A stretch of 64,000 nt of DNA. Source: Marivita lacus (GTDB taxonomy: Bacteria > Pseudomonadota > Alphaproteobacteria > Rhodobacterales > Rhodobacteraceae). Location of the stretch: positions 62,001 to 126,000 of the forward strand of contig NZ_BMFC01000009.1 of assembly GCF_014637725.1 (NCBI RefSeq), given 5' to 3'. Positions 25,567 to 35,489 of the stretch are shown piece by piece (position 1 is the stretch's first letter; each line of letters begins with the position of its first letter). The translations under genes were made by a program, and so were the position numbers. A model generated the notes under the pieces. It was given only the letters and a program-made list of their open reading frames with translations, was not told where the DNA came from and made no database searches.

Positions 25567-27435
25567 CTATCCCTTCTCGTGAAAGAACGCGTAGATCCGT
25601 TCGGCCAGCGCCTCGCTGACGCCGTCCACCGCTTTCAAATCGGCAAGGTTCGCCCGGCTCACCGCCTTGGCAGAGCCGAAATGCGCCAGAAGCGCCCGCT
25701 TGCGTGCACCGCCCACCCCAGCGATTTCATCGAGCGGGTTGGCCATCTGCGATTTCGCCCGTTTGGCCCTGTGGGTGCCGATGGCAAAGCGGTGCGCCTC
25801 GTCGCGCAGGCGCTGCACGAAGTAGAGAACCGGGTCGTTGTGGCGCAGCGCGAACGGCCGTGTGCCGGTCCGGTGAAACTCTTCCTTGCCGGCATCGCGG
25901 TCCACACCCTTGGCGACACCGACCATCGGAACATCCTCAACCCCGTGTTCCTTCATGATCTCGCGCACGGCTGACACCTGCCCGGCACCGCCATCAATCA
26001 GCAGCAGATCGGGCCAAAGCCCCTTGTCGCGGTCGGGGTCTTCCTTGAGCAAGCGCTTGAAGCGGCGGGTCAGCACCTCTTTCATCATGCCGAAATCGTC
26101 GCCGGGGGTCAGTTCCTCCCCCCTGATGTTGAACTTGCGGTACTGGCTCTTGAGAAATCCATCCGGCCCCGCAACGATCATCGCACCCACCGCATTGGTC
26201 CCCTGAATGTGGCTGTTGTCATAGACCTCGATCCGCTGGGGCGGTGCATCCAGATCGAACGCCTCGGCCAGACCGCTCAGCAGCTTTGTCTGCGTCGCGG
26301 TTTCCGCCATCCGACGCCCCAGGGATTCACGCGCATTGCGCAGCGCGCCGTCCAACAGTTCCGACTTTTCCCCGCGAAGTGGCACAGCGATCTCGACCTT
26401 GCGGCCCAGCTTGTCCGACAGCGCCTCGGTCATCAGGTCTTCGTTTTCGATCGCGTGCGACAGCAGGATCAGGCGCGGCGGTTCCTTGGTGTCGTAGAAC
26501 TGGCCCAGGAAGGCTTCCAGCACCTCGGCCTCTTCGACATCGGGGCCGACACGCGGATAGAAATCACGGTTGCCCCAGTTCTGGTTCGCGCGGATGAAGA
26601 ACACCTGCACGCAGGCCTGTCCCTTTTCCAGATGCAGCGCGACCACATCCGCCTCGGTCACGCCGCGCGGGTTGATCCCCTGCGCCGTCTGCACCTGCGT
26701 CAAGGCGCGAATCCGGTCGCGCAAGGCGGCGGCCCGTTCGAACTCCATCTCTTCGGAGGCCTGTGCCATTTCCTTGGCCAGCGTTTCCTGAATGTTGGTC
26801 GATTTGCCCGAAAGAAACCGTTCGGCATCGCGCACGCTCTCGGCATACTCCTTTTCCGATATCTTGCCGACGCAAGGCGCGGAGCAGCGTTTGATCTGGT
26901 GCAGCAGGCACGGGCGTGTCCGGCTGTCGAACATCGCATCGGTGCAATTGCGCAGCAGGAAGACCCGTTGCAGCTGGTTGAGCGTCCGGTTCACCGCGCC
27001 CGCGCTGGCAAAGGGACCGTAGTAGGCGCCCTTGTCCTTTTTCGCGCCGCGATGCTTGTGGATCATCGGGTAGGCGTGGTTGGTGACATGGATGTTCGGA
27101 AAGGATTTGTCGTCCCGCAGCAGCACGTTGTAGCGCGGCTTGAGCTGCTTGATGAGGTTCTGTTCGAGCAGCAGCGCTTCGGTTTCGGTGCGCGTCGTCA
27201 GGAACATCATCGACGCGGTTTCCGAGATCATCCGCGCGATGCGGCCGGAATGCTGCGGCGAAGGCCGCGCATAGTTCGACACCCGCGCCTTGAGGTTGCG
27301 CGCCTTGCCGACATACAGCACCCGCGCCTGCGCATCGAGCATCCGGTAGACACCGGGGCTCGAGTCGAGCGTCCTGAGATAGCCCTGGATACAGGCGTGG
27401 CCTGTCAGAGTTTCGGTGTTGGTTTGCTCGACCAT
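25567..27435 (-). CDS. uvrC: Excinuclease ABC subunit C
   Basis: 622 residues from ATG 27435. Domain order is complete: GIY-YIG nuclease ([26 protein letters not shown]) near residues 25-100, a UVR motif in the middle ([20 protein letters not shown]), the RNase H-like second nuclease ([29 protein letters not shown]), and C-terminal helix-hairpin-helix repeats ([18 protein letters not shown]). UvrC makes both cuts in nucleotide excision repair. An in-frame TTG at 27510 would add 25 residues with no family support, so the internal ATG is preferred. Confidence 0.95.
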   Translation of the reverse strand: MVEQTNTETLTGHACIQGYLRTLDSSPGVYRMLDAQARVLYVGKARNLKARVSNYARPSPQHSGRIARMISETASMMFLTTRTETEALLLEQNLIKQLKPRYNVLLRDDKSFPNIHVTNHAYPMIHKHRGAKKDKGAYYGPFASAGAVNRTLNQLQRVFLLRNCTDAMFDSRTRPCLLHQIKRCSAPCVGKISEKEYAESVRDAERFLSGKSTNIQETLAKEMAQASEEMEFERAAALRDRIRALTQVQTAQGINPRGVTEADVVALHLEKGQACVQVFFIRANQNWGNRDFYPRVGPDVEEAEVLEAFLGQFYDTKEPPRLILLSHAIENEDLMTEALSDKLGRKVEIAVPLRGEKSELLDGALRNARESLGRRMAETATQTKLLSGLAEAFDLDAPPQRIEVYDNSHIQGTNAVGAMIVAGPDGFLKSQYRKFNIRGEELTPGDDFGMMKEVLTRRFKRLLKEDPDRDKGLWPDLLLIDGGAGQVSAVREIMKEHGVEDVPMVGVAKGVDRDAGKEEFHRTGTRPFALRHNDPVLYFVQRLRDEAHRFAIGTHRAKRAKSQMANPLDEIAGVGGARKRALLAHFGSAKAVSRANLADLKAVDGVSEALAERIYAFFHEKG

Positions 27436-27745
27436 GTCAGTCTGTTTTGAAACCTTCGCTGCGTCTTCGATTCTGGGCAATCCGCTGCCTGATCGAACCT
27501 GCTTATGCAAGCTTTAAGGCATCCACTGTTTCTGTGGATAAGTCTGCGGAAAAAATATAGACAGCCAGTATTTTCCTTTGTGTTTCGGTAGCTTCGCTGA
27601 TTTGCCTAAATTTTAATCACGACAATAACTGGCTGATTTTATTTGGTTATTTTTACACCCAAAGACAAGTCATTGATATCTTTAGCACTTTGTTAACAGT
27701 TTTGTAACGCTCGCGTGAACGGTGCAAAACTCGTTGCGGCTCGCG
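27436..27745. other. AT-rich intergenic region upstream of uvrC
   Basis: This 310-bp stretch holds no convincing gene. About 27520-27710 is markedly A+T-rich compared with the surroundings, with runs such as AAATTTTAATC and TTTTATTTGGTTATTTTTA. It most likely contains the uvrC promoter and the end of the SDR transcript. No standard terminator hairpin is seen after the SDR stop. Confidence 0.6.
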
Positions 27746-28525
27746 TTATTCGACACCGATGACATCGGGTGTCTGCCACCCAAGATGCTGCCCGCCATCC
27801 ACGCAAAGAAGCTGCCCGGTGACCCCCGGAGCATCCAGAAAGTAGCCCAGCGCCCCGGTGATATCGCCCGTGTTGGCACCCCGTTCGAGGATGGTGGCCG
27901 AACGCTGCTTGGCGAAATGCGATTCGCTCTGGCGACCGCCGCGCAGGGTGGGTCCGGGGCCGATGGCATTCACCCGACACTTGGGGGCAAGCGCCTGCGC
28001 CGCCGTCTGCGTGAAGGCCCAGAGCCCCATCTTGGCGATCGTGTAGGTCATGAACTCGGGAGTCAGCTTGCGCACGCGCTGGTCGATCATGTTGATGACC
28101 AGCCCGGACGCGACAGGCTCCTCCATGTCGTCTATTGTCGGCTCGGGCAGTTGCGCCGCGAAATGCTGGGTCAGAACGAAAGGCGCGCGCAGGTTGCTTT
28201 CCAGATGCCGGTCCCAGCTTTCGCGGGTGGCGGTGGCGATGTTGTCATACTCGAAGATCGACGCGTTGTTGATCAGCACGGTCAGCGGTCCGCCGATCCC
28301 GGCAACCGCCGCGTCAACCAGACCTTGCGTCGCGTCCTCGTTCAACAGATCCGCCTGCACGGTGCAGGCGGCCCGGCCCTTGGCGCGGATCAAGTCGGCA
28401 ACCTCTTCGGCGGCCTCTGCGGAACTGGCGTAATGGACCGCCACGTCAAAGCCACGGTCCGCCAGGTAAAGCGCCATCGCGCGTCCCAGCCGTTTGCCCG
28501 CGCCTGTGATCAATGCCCTGCTCAT
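27746..28525 (-). CDS. SDR family oxidoreductase (pteridine reductase-like)
   Basis: 259 residues. The Rossmann N terminus reads ALITGAGKRLGRAMALYLA, with TGAGKRLG as the cofactor loop; the Arg-Leu after Lys favours NADPH. The NNAS motif (INNASIF) and the active-site YTIAKMG (Tyr-x-x-x-Lys) are intact, and a Pro-Gly turn GPGPTLRG follows. TGxxKRLG members include FolM-type dihydromonapterin/pteridine reductases; the substrate here is not certain. It is the last gene of a four-gene minus-strand run (sppA, zinc ribbon, antiporter, SDR), 15 bp after the antiporter. Confidence 0.87.
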   Translation of the reverse strand: MSRALITGAGKRLGRAMALYLADRGFDVAVHYASSAEAAEEVADLIRAKGRAACTVQADLLNEDATQGLVDAAVAGIGGPLTVLINNASIFEYDNIATATRESWDRHLESNLRAPFVLTQHFAAQLPEPTIDDMEEPVASGLVINMIDQRVRKLTPEFMTYTIAKMGLWAFTQTAAQALAPKCRVNAIGPGPTLRGGRQSESHFAKQRSATILERGANTGDITGALGYFLDAPGVTGQLLCVDGGQHLGWQTPDVIGVE

Positions 28526-28540
28526 CGGAATGCCTCGCGC

Positions 28541-29494
28541 CTATAGGATGACAAGCGCAATGTAGCCCAGATACAGCGCCGACAAGACCACACCCCAGAT
28601 GCGGGTCAGGTCGCGGCCCATGAAAACCAACGGGAAAATCAGCAGGGATGCACCCAGCATCACCCATAGGTCGAAGCGCAGGAATTCGGGATCGACCGGG
28701 ATCGGCGCAATCAGGGATGCAATGCCGATGATGGCCAGCAGGTTGAACATGTTCGACCCGATGACATTGCCCAGCGCCACATCCGCCTGACGCCGCAACG
28801 CCGCCATCACGGTGGTTGCGAGCTCCGGCAGCGAGGTGCCCAGCGCCACGAGCGTCAGACCGATGACCGTGTCGCTCACGCCGAACATGGTTGCCAGTTC
28901 GACAGAGCTGTCGACAAGCATGTCCGCACCGATCGGCAGACCGATCAGGCCAAGTGCGAGGTAGAGCACGATCTTCCACCACGGCATGTCGGGATCTGCG
29001 CCTTCGGGCTCTTCCTCCTCCGGGGCGGCTTGCCCGGCGCGACGATGCACCAGCACATCCCGAAAGGAGTCGCCGAGGATCAGGACAAGTGCCGCCAAAA
29101 GGATGATCCCCGCCAGAGGATCGAAAATGCCCCGGAACGCCAGCGCGATGAACAGCACCGAGGCTCCCACCATGATGACATAGCTTTTGCGCGTGTCGCA
29201 TTCGCTGGTGTGCATGACAGCCAGCAGCGCCGGGATACCCAGAACAAGCAGGATGTTGGCGGTGTTCGATCCAACCACGTTGCCAAGTGCGATACCCGGC
29301 ACATTGTCCAGCGCAGCGTTGACCGAGATCAGCAATTCCGGCGCCGATGTACCGAAGGCCACGATGGTCAGGCTGACGATCAGGGCCGGGATGCCCACAC
29401 GCAGCGACAGGTTCACCGCGCCCTTGACCAGCGCATCCCCTGCCAGCAGCAGGATCACCAGACCGATGGCGACGCCCCCCCAGATCATCAACAT
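28541..29494 (-). CDS. Calcium/sodium antiporter (CaCA family, YrbG-like)
   Basis: 317 residues from ATG 29494. Two alpha repeats are present: IVAFGTSAPELLISVNAAL in the first half and LVALGTSLPELATTVMAAL in the second, each with the acidic residue that binds cation. GNVVGSNTANI and GNVIGSNMFNL follow each repeat. About ten membrane spans with an acidic loop (PEEEEPEGADPD) in the middle. The family exchanges Ca2+ for Na+ or H+. Its start lies one base after the stop of the 55-residue zinc-ribbon gene, so it is co-transcribed. Confidence 0.92.
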   Translation of the reverse strand: MLMIWGGVAIGLVILLLAGDALVKGAVNLSLRVGIPALIVSLTIVAFGTSAPELLISVNAALDNVPGIALGNVVGSNTANILLVLGIPALLAVMHTSECDTRKSYVIMVGASVLFIALAFRGIFDPLAGIILLAALVLILGDSFRDVLVHRRAGQAAPEEEEPEGADPDMPWWKIVLYLALGLIGLPIGADMLVDSSVELATMFGVSDTVIGLTLVALGTSLPELATTVMAALRRQADVALGNVIGSNMFNLLAIIGIASLIAPIPVDPEFLRFDLWVMLGASLLIFPLVFMGRDLTRIWGVVLSALYLGYIALVIL

Positions 29495-29495
29495 G

Positions 29496-29663
29496 TCACT
29501 TACCCTTTCCGCTACAGGGACATGGACCTTTACCGATCCGGTAGCGGCCACAATTCTTGCACTTTGCACTGGCCAGGCGCTTCGCACCGGGGATGCGGAG
29601 CTTGCCGAACATGGCGAGCACGGCAATGAACACGAGGAAGAGAATTACGATCTTGCTGATCAC
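29496..29663 (-). CDS. Small membrane-anchored zinc-ribbon-like protein
   Basis: 55 residues from GTG 29663. One N-terminal hydrophobic helix (IVILFLVFIAVLAMFG) is followed by a basic stretch and a compact Cys cluster: CKNCGRYRIGKGPCPC. The pattern C-x2-C-x8-C-x-C suggests a metal-binding ribbon. It is wedged between sppA (stop one base upstream of this start) and the antiporter gene (start one base after its stop), so it is surely part of the operon. No function is known to me. A longer in-frame start would overlap sppA and is unlikely. Confidence 0.72.
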   Translation of the reverse strand: MISKIVILFLVFIAVLAMFGKLRIPGAKRLASAKCKNCGRYRIGKGPCPCSGKGK

Positions 29664-29664
29664 A

Positions 29665-30462
29665 TCAAAGGCCGTACCGCGCGAACTCGGCGCGCTCTTC
29701 GATGGCGCTGAGCGCATCGCTGGTGAGTGTCGCACCGAAATGGCTGAGGAAGGGGCGTCGCTGTTCGTAGCGGCGGAATTTAACCTTGTCGCCAAAGCGA
29801 TCCTTCATCGCCGGAACCAGGTGGCCGACGTGATCGGCCAGACCGACATCAACCGCGCCCTGACCGACCCAGATCTCGCCGGTGAAGAGGTCGGGGTTGT
29901 CAGCCAGCTTGGCGCCCCGGCTGGTCTTGATCTGGTTTATGAAGGTGTCGTGCAACTGACCGAGCAGCTTGTTCAGGCGCGCCACGTCCTCTTCGTTTTC
30001 GGGGCGGAACGGGTCCAGCATCGATTTGGATTTGCCAGCGGTGTAGACGCGCCGTTCGATGCCCTGCCGCTGCAGGAAAACATGCGCGCCAAACCCTGCA
30101 GAGATGACGCCGATGGATCCGAGGATCGACGCCGGGTCGGTGTAGATTTCGTCGGCGGCGCTGGCGATCCAGTAGCCACCCGACGCAGCAACGTCCTCGA
30201 CAAAGGCATAGACCGGAACTTCGGTCTCGTCGGACAGGCGGCGGATGCGCGCGCCGATCAGCGAGCTTTGAACCGGAGAGCCACCGGGAGAATTGATCTC
30301 GAGCGCCACGGCAGAGGGTTTGCCCTTGCGAAACGCCTTTTCCAGAAGGGGCCTCAGGCTTGCGTCGCTCAGGGTGCCACGTGACCCTGCCGCGATCGTG
30401 CCTTGCATCCGGACCACTGCGACCGTGGGGTCGGATTTCATGAATGGGATAAAGCGCTTCAT
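29665..30462 (-). CDS. sppA: S49 family signal peptide peptidase-like serine protease
   Basis: 265 residues, a single-domain SppA/SohB-type enzyme. The segment AVALEINSPGGSPVQSSLI is the oxyanion-hole region. The nucleophile Ser lies in VAASGGYWIASAAD. The catalytic Lys is expected in the YTAGKSKSMLDPF segment. No clear signal peptide or strong N-terminal anchor is seen, unlike E. coli SppA. It probably degrades leftover signal peptides at the membrane. It is the first gene of the sppA-zinc ribbon-antiporter-SDR run. Confidence 0.9.
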   Translation of the reverse strand: MKRFIPFMKSDPTVAVVRMQGTIAAGSRGTLSDASLRPLLEKAFRKGKPSAVALEINSPGGSPVQSSLIGARIRRLSDETEVPVYAFVEDVAASGGYWIASAADEIYTDPASILGSIGVISAGFGAHVFLQRQGIERRVYTAGKSKSMLDPFRPENEEDVARLNKLLGQLHDTFINQIKTSRGAKLADNPDLFTGEIWVGQGAVDVGLADHVGHLVPAMKDRFGDKVKFRRYEQRRPFLSHFGATLTSDALSAIEERAEFARYGL

Positions 30463-30570
30463 GTCGGATGATGTAGAATGTGGGTGCTAGGCATACAAGG
30501 CATGGGGTGAAATATGGCCGACCTGAGGATCCCGAAACGCGTCGGCTATCGGAACGCAGACTGACCCAGT

Positions 30571-30586
30571 GTTTCGCGCGCGAAAC
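30571..30586. other. 16-bp perfect palindrome GTTTCGCGCGCGAAAC
   Basis: It lies in the gap between priA and sppA, about 80 bp downstream of the two-hairpin element copy 2, and begins and ends with the same GTTTC/GAAAC as that element. It could be an sppA operator or an RNA hairpin. Confidence 0.5.
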
Positions 30587-30664
30587 ATTAAGGCCGGACC
30601 GGACCCATTTACCATTTTTTAACAGATCGATGCCGGGCTGGTGCGGTGTCAGCTGCCACGGCGG

Positions 30665-30705
30665 TGGATGCGTCAACGCATCCAGAGGTTTCGGTCAACC
30701 GAAAC
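30665..30705 (-). repeat. Tandem two-hairpin 3' element, copy 2 (downstream of priA)
   Basis: On the plus strand TGGATGCG-TCAA-CGCATCCA (30665-30684) is followed by GTTTCGG-TCAA-CCGAAAC (30688-30705). Read in priA's direction, the GTTTC hairpin comes first and the GATGCG hairpin second, the same order as in copy 1. It starts 19 bp after the priA stop. Confidence 0.75.
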
Positions 30706-30723
30706 GGCGCCGGGTGGCAGCGG

Positions 30724-32922
30724 TCAGTAAAAACTCTGCGGGTCGATGTCGATGGCCATGCGCAACTCGCCTTTGAGCCTGAAGGGCGCGACCCATTCCG
30801 CCAGCGCGGATTGCAGCGCGGTGCCCTTGGGGGCTTTGACCAGCAGGCGCACCCTATGCCGCCCTCTGACGCGGGCGATGGGGGCCGGAGCCGGGCCGAA
30901 CACCTGCGCGCCGACACGCCGCAGCGGTCCGTCATTGCGGGCCAGCGCATTGCCGAGGTCGAACACCTCCTGCACATCCGTGGAAGACAGGATGATCCCG
31001 GCAAGGCGGCCATAGGGGGGCACACCGGCGGCGCGGCGTTCCCCGGCCTCGGCGGCCCAGAAATCCTGTTCGTCGCCGGACAGGATCGCGCGGATCACCG
31101 GATGTTCAGGCTGGTAGGTCTGCATCAGTGCCTGACCGGGTTTGTCGGCACGCCCGGCCCGGCCCGACACCTGCCGCATCAGCTGGAACGTGCGTTCCGC
31201 CGCGCGCAGGTCCGACCCTTGCAGGCCCAGATCAGCGTCGATCACGCCCACTAGTGTCAGCAGCGGAAAGTTGTGCCCCTTGGCGACCAGCTGCGTGCCG
31301 ATGATCAGGTCCGCGCCCCCGCTGGCAATCGTTTCGATCTCGGCCTTGATCGCGCGGGCGGAGCCGAACATGTCCGACGACAGCACGGCAAGACGGGCAT
31401 CGGGGAACAGGCTTTGTGCCTCTTCGGCCAGACGTTCGACACCGGGACCTACGGCGGCCAGCTTGTCTTCGGCCGCGCAATGCGGGCAGACGTTCGGCAA
31501 GGGTTTCGTCTCGCCGCACTGGTGGCAGACAAGGCGCTTCAGGAACCGATGTTCGACCATGCGTGCATCGCAATGGTCACAGCCGATCTGGTGCCCGCAG
31601 GCGCGGCAGATGGTGACGGGCGCATAGCCGCGCCGGTTGATGAACAGAAGCGCCTGTTCCTTGTTGTCGAGCCTTTTCTGCACGGCGCGTTGCAGGGTGG
31701 GGGAGATCCAGCTTGATCCGGCAAGCTGTTCGGTCCGCATGTCGATGGCGCGCATGTCGGGCATGACGGCAGCACCAAAGCGCGAGGTCAGTTCGATCTT
31801 GGCATATTTCCCCGCATCGGCATTGGCCCAGGATTCAAGGCTTGGCGTGGCGGAGGCAAGGATTACCTGTGCGCCGCAGATAGAGGCGCGTAGCACCGCC
31901 ATGTCACGGGCGTTGTAGAGCACGCCGTCCTCTTGCTTGTAGGAGGTGTCGTGTTCTTCATCGACCACGATCAGACCCAGATCGCGGAACGGCAAGAACA
32001 GCGAGGAGCGCGCGCCCACGACCAGTTGCGCACCGCCCTGGGCGACCATCTTCCAGACGCGGCGACGTTCGGTGATGGTGACGCCGGAGTGCCATTCGGC
32101 GGGTTTCGCACCAAACCGCGCATCGACGCGGGTGAGGAATTCGGCGGTCAGCGCAATCTCGGGCAGGAGCACCAACGCCTGACGGCCTTGGCTCAGGCAT
32201 TCGGCCACCGCTTCGAGATAGACCTCGGTCTTGCCCGACCCCGTGACGCCCTTGAGCAGGGTCGTGCCATAGGCTCGCGTGGCAACGGCGGCGCGCAGGG
32301 TGGCGGAGGCGGAGGTCTGGTCCTCGGTCAGCGCCTTGCCCGAATAGCTCGGGTCGAGCGTCGGAAACGGTGTGTCGCGCGGGCTGTCTTCCTCTCGGAC
32401 CACGCCCTGTTTGGCGAGTCCCTTGACCACGGAGGTCGTCACACCCGCCGCCTCGGCCAGTTCCTTGAGCGTGAGCGACAGACCGCCCATGTCCCGGAGC
32501 ACGTCGAGAACGCGGGTCCGGGCGTCGGTCATGCGGTCAGGTGTGGTGTCGCCAAGACGGTAGATCTTGCGCATCGACGGCGGATCGCCCAGCCCCGGCG
32601 CGCGGGTGGCCAGCCGCAGCATCGCGGGCATGGGTGTGAGCGTGTAATCCCCTGCACGGGTGAGGAAGGCCATCAGTTCCTCGCGCATCGGTGCAGCATC
32701 CAGAACGCGGATCACCGACCGCACCTTGGAGATGTCGTAATCGCCCTGCCCGGCCCCCCAGACCACACCCAGCACCTTGCGCGGCCCAAGCGGCACTTCC
32801 ACGAAGGCCCCCAGATGGCACCCGCCTTCGGGCGCACGGTAATCCAGCACCCGGTCCAAGGGCTGGGTGGTCAGCACGCCGATCAGCATGCCCTCATCGA
32901 AATAGCTGGGTGTTAGCGCCAT
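30724..32922 (-). CDS. priA: Primosomal protein N' (replication restart helicase)
   Basis: 732 residues from ATG 32922. PriA landmarks: N-terminal DNA-binding VLDYRAPEG region, Walker [13 protein letters not shown], Walker [13 protein letters not shown], and a zinc-binding insert with paired Cys motifs ([13 protein letters not shown] then [17 protein letters not shown]). C-terminal helicase motif QVSGRAGRA is intact. PriA reloads the replisome at stalled forks. It is divergent from the transaldolase-like gene with a 79-bp gap. A two-hairpin element follows its stop. Confidence 0.96.
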   Translation of the reverse strand: MALTPSYFDEGMLIGVLTTQPLDRVLDYRAPEGGCHLGAFVEVPLGPRKVLGVVWGAGQGDYDISKVRSVIRVLDAAPMREELMAFLTRAGDYTLTPMPAMLRLATRAPGLGDPPSMRKIYRLGDTTPDRMTDARTRVLDVLRDMGGLSLTLKELAEAAGVTTSVVKGLAKQGVVREEDSPRDTPFPTLDPSYSGKALTEDQTSASATLRAAVATRAYGTTLLKGVTGSGKTEVYLEAVAECLSQGRQALVLLPEIALTAEFLTRVDARFGAKPAEWHSGVTITERRRVWKMVAQGGAQLVVGARSSLFLPFRDLGLIVVDEEHDTSYKQEDGVLYNARDMAVLRASICGAQVILASATPSLESWANADAGKYAKIELTSRFGAAVMPDMRAIDMRTEQLAGSSWISPTLQRAVQKRLDNKEQALLFINRRGYAPVTICRACGHQIGCDHCDARMVEHRFLKRLVCHQCGETKPLPNVCPHCAAEDKLAAVGPGVERLAEEAQSLFPDARLAVLSSDMFGSARAIKAEIETIASGGADLIIGTQLVAKGHNFPLLTLVGVIDADLGLQGSDLRAAERTFQLMRQVSGRAGRADKPGQALMQTYQPEHPVIRAILSGDEQDFWAAEAGERRAAGVPPYGRLAGIILSSTDVQEVFDLGNALARNDGPLRRVGAQVFGPAPAPIARVRGRHRVRLLVKAPKGTALQSALAEWVAPFRLKGELRMAIDIDPQSFY

Positions 32923-33001
32923 CGCTTCGGGGTTTCCGTCGTCATTGTCATGGGGTAAAGCCACCGGTAGCAAAGGCCAACCCATCACAGGAGTGACAGC
33001 C

Positions 33002-33655
33002 ATGAAATTCTTTGTCGACACAGCCGATATCGACGCAATCGCGGAACTCAATGATCTGGGGATGGTCGATGGCGTGACCACCAACCCATCGCTGATCAAG
33101 AAATCCGGTCGTGACATCCTCGAAGTCACAAAGGAGATCTGTGACATGGTCGACGGGCCGGTCTCTGCCGAGGTTATCGCGCTCAAGGCCGAGGACATGA
33201 TCGCCGAGGGCCGCAAGCTGGCCGAGATTGCCGAGAACATCGCCGTCAAGGTGCCGCTGACATGGGACGGTCTGAAGGCGTGCAAGGTGCTCAGCGACGA
33301 GGGCAAGATGGTCAACGTCACGCTGTGCTTTTCCGCCAATCAGGCGCTTCTGGCGGCCAAGGCCGGTGCGACGTTCATTTCCCCATTCATCGGCCGTCTG
33401 GACGACCTGAACATGGACGGGCTCGATCTGATCGCGGATATCCGCGAGATCTATGACAATTACGGGTTCGAGACGAACATCCTTGCCGCGTCGATCCGTA
33501 CTGCCAACCACATGAGCGAATGCGCCAAGATCGGTGCAGATGTCGCGACCGCCCCGCCCGCCGTGATCAAGGCGATGGCGAACCACATCCTGACCGACAA
33601 GGGTCTGGACCAGTTCGTCAAGGACGCAGCAGAGGCAAAAATCAAGATTCTCTGA
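33002..33655 (+). CDS. Transaldolase / fructose-6-phosphate aldolase family protein
   Basis: 217 residues from ATG 33002, behind CAGGAGTGACAGCC. This is the short (TalC/FSA) transaldolase class: [13 protein letters not shown] start, [10 protein letters not shown], the Schiff-base Lys in [12 protein letters not shown], and [19 protein letters not shown]. These enzymes exchange three-carbon units in the pentose phosphate pathway or cleave fructose 6-phosphate; sequence alone does not fully separate the two. A strong terminator follows about 40 bp after the stop. Confidence 0.92.
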   Translation: MKFFVDTADIDAIAELNDLGMVDGVTTNPSLIKKSGRDILEVTKEICDMVDGPVSAEVIALKAEDMIAEGRKLAEIAENIAVKVPLTWDGLKACKVLSDEGKMVNVTLCFSANQALLAAKAGATFISPFIGRLDDLNMDGLDLIADIREIYDNYGFETNILAASIRTANHMSECAKIGADVATAPPAVIKAMANHILTDKGLDQFVKDAAEAKIKIL

Positions 33656-33694
33656 GGCTCGGTGACAGTCCGTTCTGCCACAGCTCAGCACATC

Positions 33695-33730
33695 GCCCGC
33701 ATTTTATTGAAAAAATGCGGGCATCTTTTT
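33695..33730 (+). terminator. Rho-independent terminator after the transaldolase gene
   Basis: GCCCGCATTTT, loop ATTG, AAAAAATGCGGGC, then ATCTTTTT. A long stem with A/T extension and a U-tract. The A-rich side may also let it work on the other strand. Confidence 0.9.
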
Positions 33731-33777
33731 GATGTGACTGATAGGATCCCCGAAAAATACTTCACCACGAGGACGGC

Positions 33778-34482
33778 ATGAACAGCCCCCGGATCGATGA
33801 CGATTTGCGCGAAACCATCATGACGCGCCCTGACGTGATTCTCGAGGATCAGGACCTGATGCGCGCACTGATCGCCGCGAATGAACGCGCCATGGGCGGC
33901 AATATCGTGGATCTGCGCGGCATCGCGATGGACCGGCTCGAGGCGCGTCTTGACCGGCTCGAGGACACGCATCGCTCTGTTATTGCCGCGGCCTACGAGA
34001 ACCTTGCCGGCACCAACCAGATACACCGCGCGATCCTGCGGATGCTGGACCCGGTAGAATTCGAATCCTTCCTGCGCGATCTGGGCGGTGACGTGGCCGA
34101 GATACTGCGCGTCGACGTGATCAAGCTGGTGCTGGAATCGGTGCAGAACGACGAAGACCCGGCGATCAAGCGGCTGGGGTCAGTCCTTTCGGTTGCGGCG
34201 CCCGGCTTTATCGACGCCTATCTGAGTACAGGGCGCAATGCTCCGCCGCGACAAGTGACATTGCGCCAGATCGACATCGCCACGCGCGAGATTTACGGCG
34301 ACAAGGCCGACTGGATCCGCTCCGAGGCCTGTCTCAAGCTTGATTTCGGCCCCGGTCGGTTGCCCGGCCTGCTGGTGATGGGTGCCGAAGACCCGCATCA
34401 GTTCACACCGCAACAAGGCAGCGATCTGCTGACCTTTTTCACCGGTGTGTTCGAGCGCCAGATGCGGCGCTGGCTGTCGTGA
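33778..34482 (+). CDS. DUF484 family protein
   Basis: 234 residues. The N-terminal helix region with DVILEDQDLMRALIAANE and the GAF-like body are typical of DUF484, a family found just upstream of xerC in many proteobacteria, as here (4-bp overlap). No catalytic motif is known. The pairing suggests a part in chromosome dimer resolution or in coordinating it, but this is inference. The strong terminator just upstream isolates the transcript from the transaldolase gene. Confidence 0.85.
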   Translation: MNSPRIDDDLRETIMTRPDVILEDQDLMRALIAANERAMGGNIVDLRGIAMDRLEARLDRLEDTHRSVIAAAYENLAGTNQIHRAILRMLDPVEFESFLRDLGGDVAEILRVDVIKLVLESVQNDEDPAIKRLGSVLSVAAPGFIDAYLSTGRNAPPRQVTLRQIDIATREIYGDKADWIRSEACLKLDFGPGRLPGLLVMGAEDPHQFTPQQGSDLLTFFTGVFERQMRRWLS

Positions 34483-35405
34483 CGCTGATGATCTCTCCGG
34501 CGGCGCGGGACGCGCTGGAGGGATGGCTGGCCAGCAGCCGCGCGCTGAACGGCACGGCCGAGAACACGCTGACCGCCTATCGGGGCGACGTGGTCGATTT
34601 CATCGCTTTCCTGACCGAATACAAAGGCGAGGCGCAGGGGCTTGCCCCCCTGGCGCGGATCACGGTGCCCGACATGCGGGCCTGGATGGCGCATATCCGC
34701 GGCGGCGGGGCCAGCGCACGGTCGCTCGCGCGCAAGCTGTCGGCCGTCAAGTCCTTCTACCGCTGGCTGGCGGAACGCGAGGGGTTCGAGCCGACCGCCG
34801 TGCTGTCGGCCCGTGCGCCCAAGTTTCAGAAGAAACTGCCCCGCCCCCTGAACGAGGACGCGGCGCGGGCGATGATCGACACGGTGGGCCTGCAATCGCA
34901 AAAGCACTGGGTCGGTGCGCGGGACATGGCGGTGGTCACGCTGCTTTATGGCTGCGGATTGCGGATTTCCGAAGCGCTTGGCCTGATGGGCCGCGACCTG
35001 CCCTTGGGCGAGGCGATGCGGATCCTCGGCAAGGGTGGCAAGGAACGGGTGGTGCCTGTCCTGCCCATCGCGCGGCAGGCGGTGGCCACCTATGTGAAAC
35101 TTTGCCCGTTCGACATTGAGCCGAACGCGCCGGTGTTTCGGGGCGCGCGCGGCGGTGCGCTGAATGCGCGTCTGGTGCAGAAGGTCACGGAACAGGCGCG
35201 CCTTCAACTGGGCCTGCCCGCCACGGCCACGCCGCATGCGATGCGGCACAGCTTTGCAACGCATCTTCTGTCGGCGGGGGGCGATTTGCGCACGATCCAG
35301 GAATTGCTGGGCCACGCGTCCCTGTCGACGACGCAGGCGTACACCTCGGTCGATACCGTCCACCTGATGAAGGTTTACGAGGCGACCCATCCCAAGGCGG
35401 GATGA
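34479..35405 (+). CDS. xerC: Tyrosine recombinase XerC
   Basis: 308 residues from GTG 34479. N-terminal SAM-like core-binding domain (ENTLTAYRGDVVDFIAFL), then the catalytic domain with Arg in YGCGLRISEALGL, Lys in GKGGKERVVP, HAMRHSFATHLLSAGGDLR (His-x-x-Arg), GHASLSTTQAYTSVD (His and the nucleophile Tyr). It resolves chromosome dimers at dif with XerD. It ends with LMKVYEATHPKAG, as in other alphaproteobacterial XerC. No XerD is in the window. Confidence 0.95.
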   Translation: MTLMISPAARDALEGWLASSRALNGTAENTLTAYRGDVVDFIAFLTEYKGEAQGLAPLARITVPDMRAWMAHIRGGGASARSLARKLSAVKSFYRWLAEREGFEPTAVLSARAPKFQKKLPRPLNEDAARAMIDTVGLQSQKHWVGARDMAVVTLLYGCGLRISEALGLMGRDLPLGEAMRILGKGGKERVVPVLPIARQAVATYVKLCPFDIEPNAPVFRGARGGALNARLVQKVTEQARLQLGLPATATPHAMRHSFATHLLSAGGDLRTIQELLGHASLSTTQAYTSVDTVHLMKVYEATHPKAG

Positions 35406-35489
35406 TTGTTTCGGATACAATCAAACTCGGGATTTCCGCACAGGATCGTGCAACTGATTGGACAGTTCCAGTACCTTGAAGGTTTTGCC

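Noticed and set aside
30571-30586. GTTTCGCGCGCGAAAC as a full third copy of the two-hairpin element
   Set aside because: Only one palindrome is present, without the GATGCG partner or a loop, so it is kept as a separate feature.
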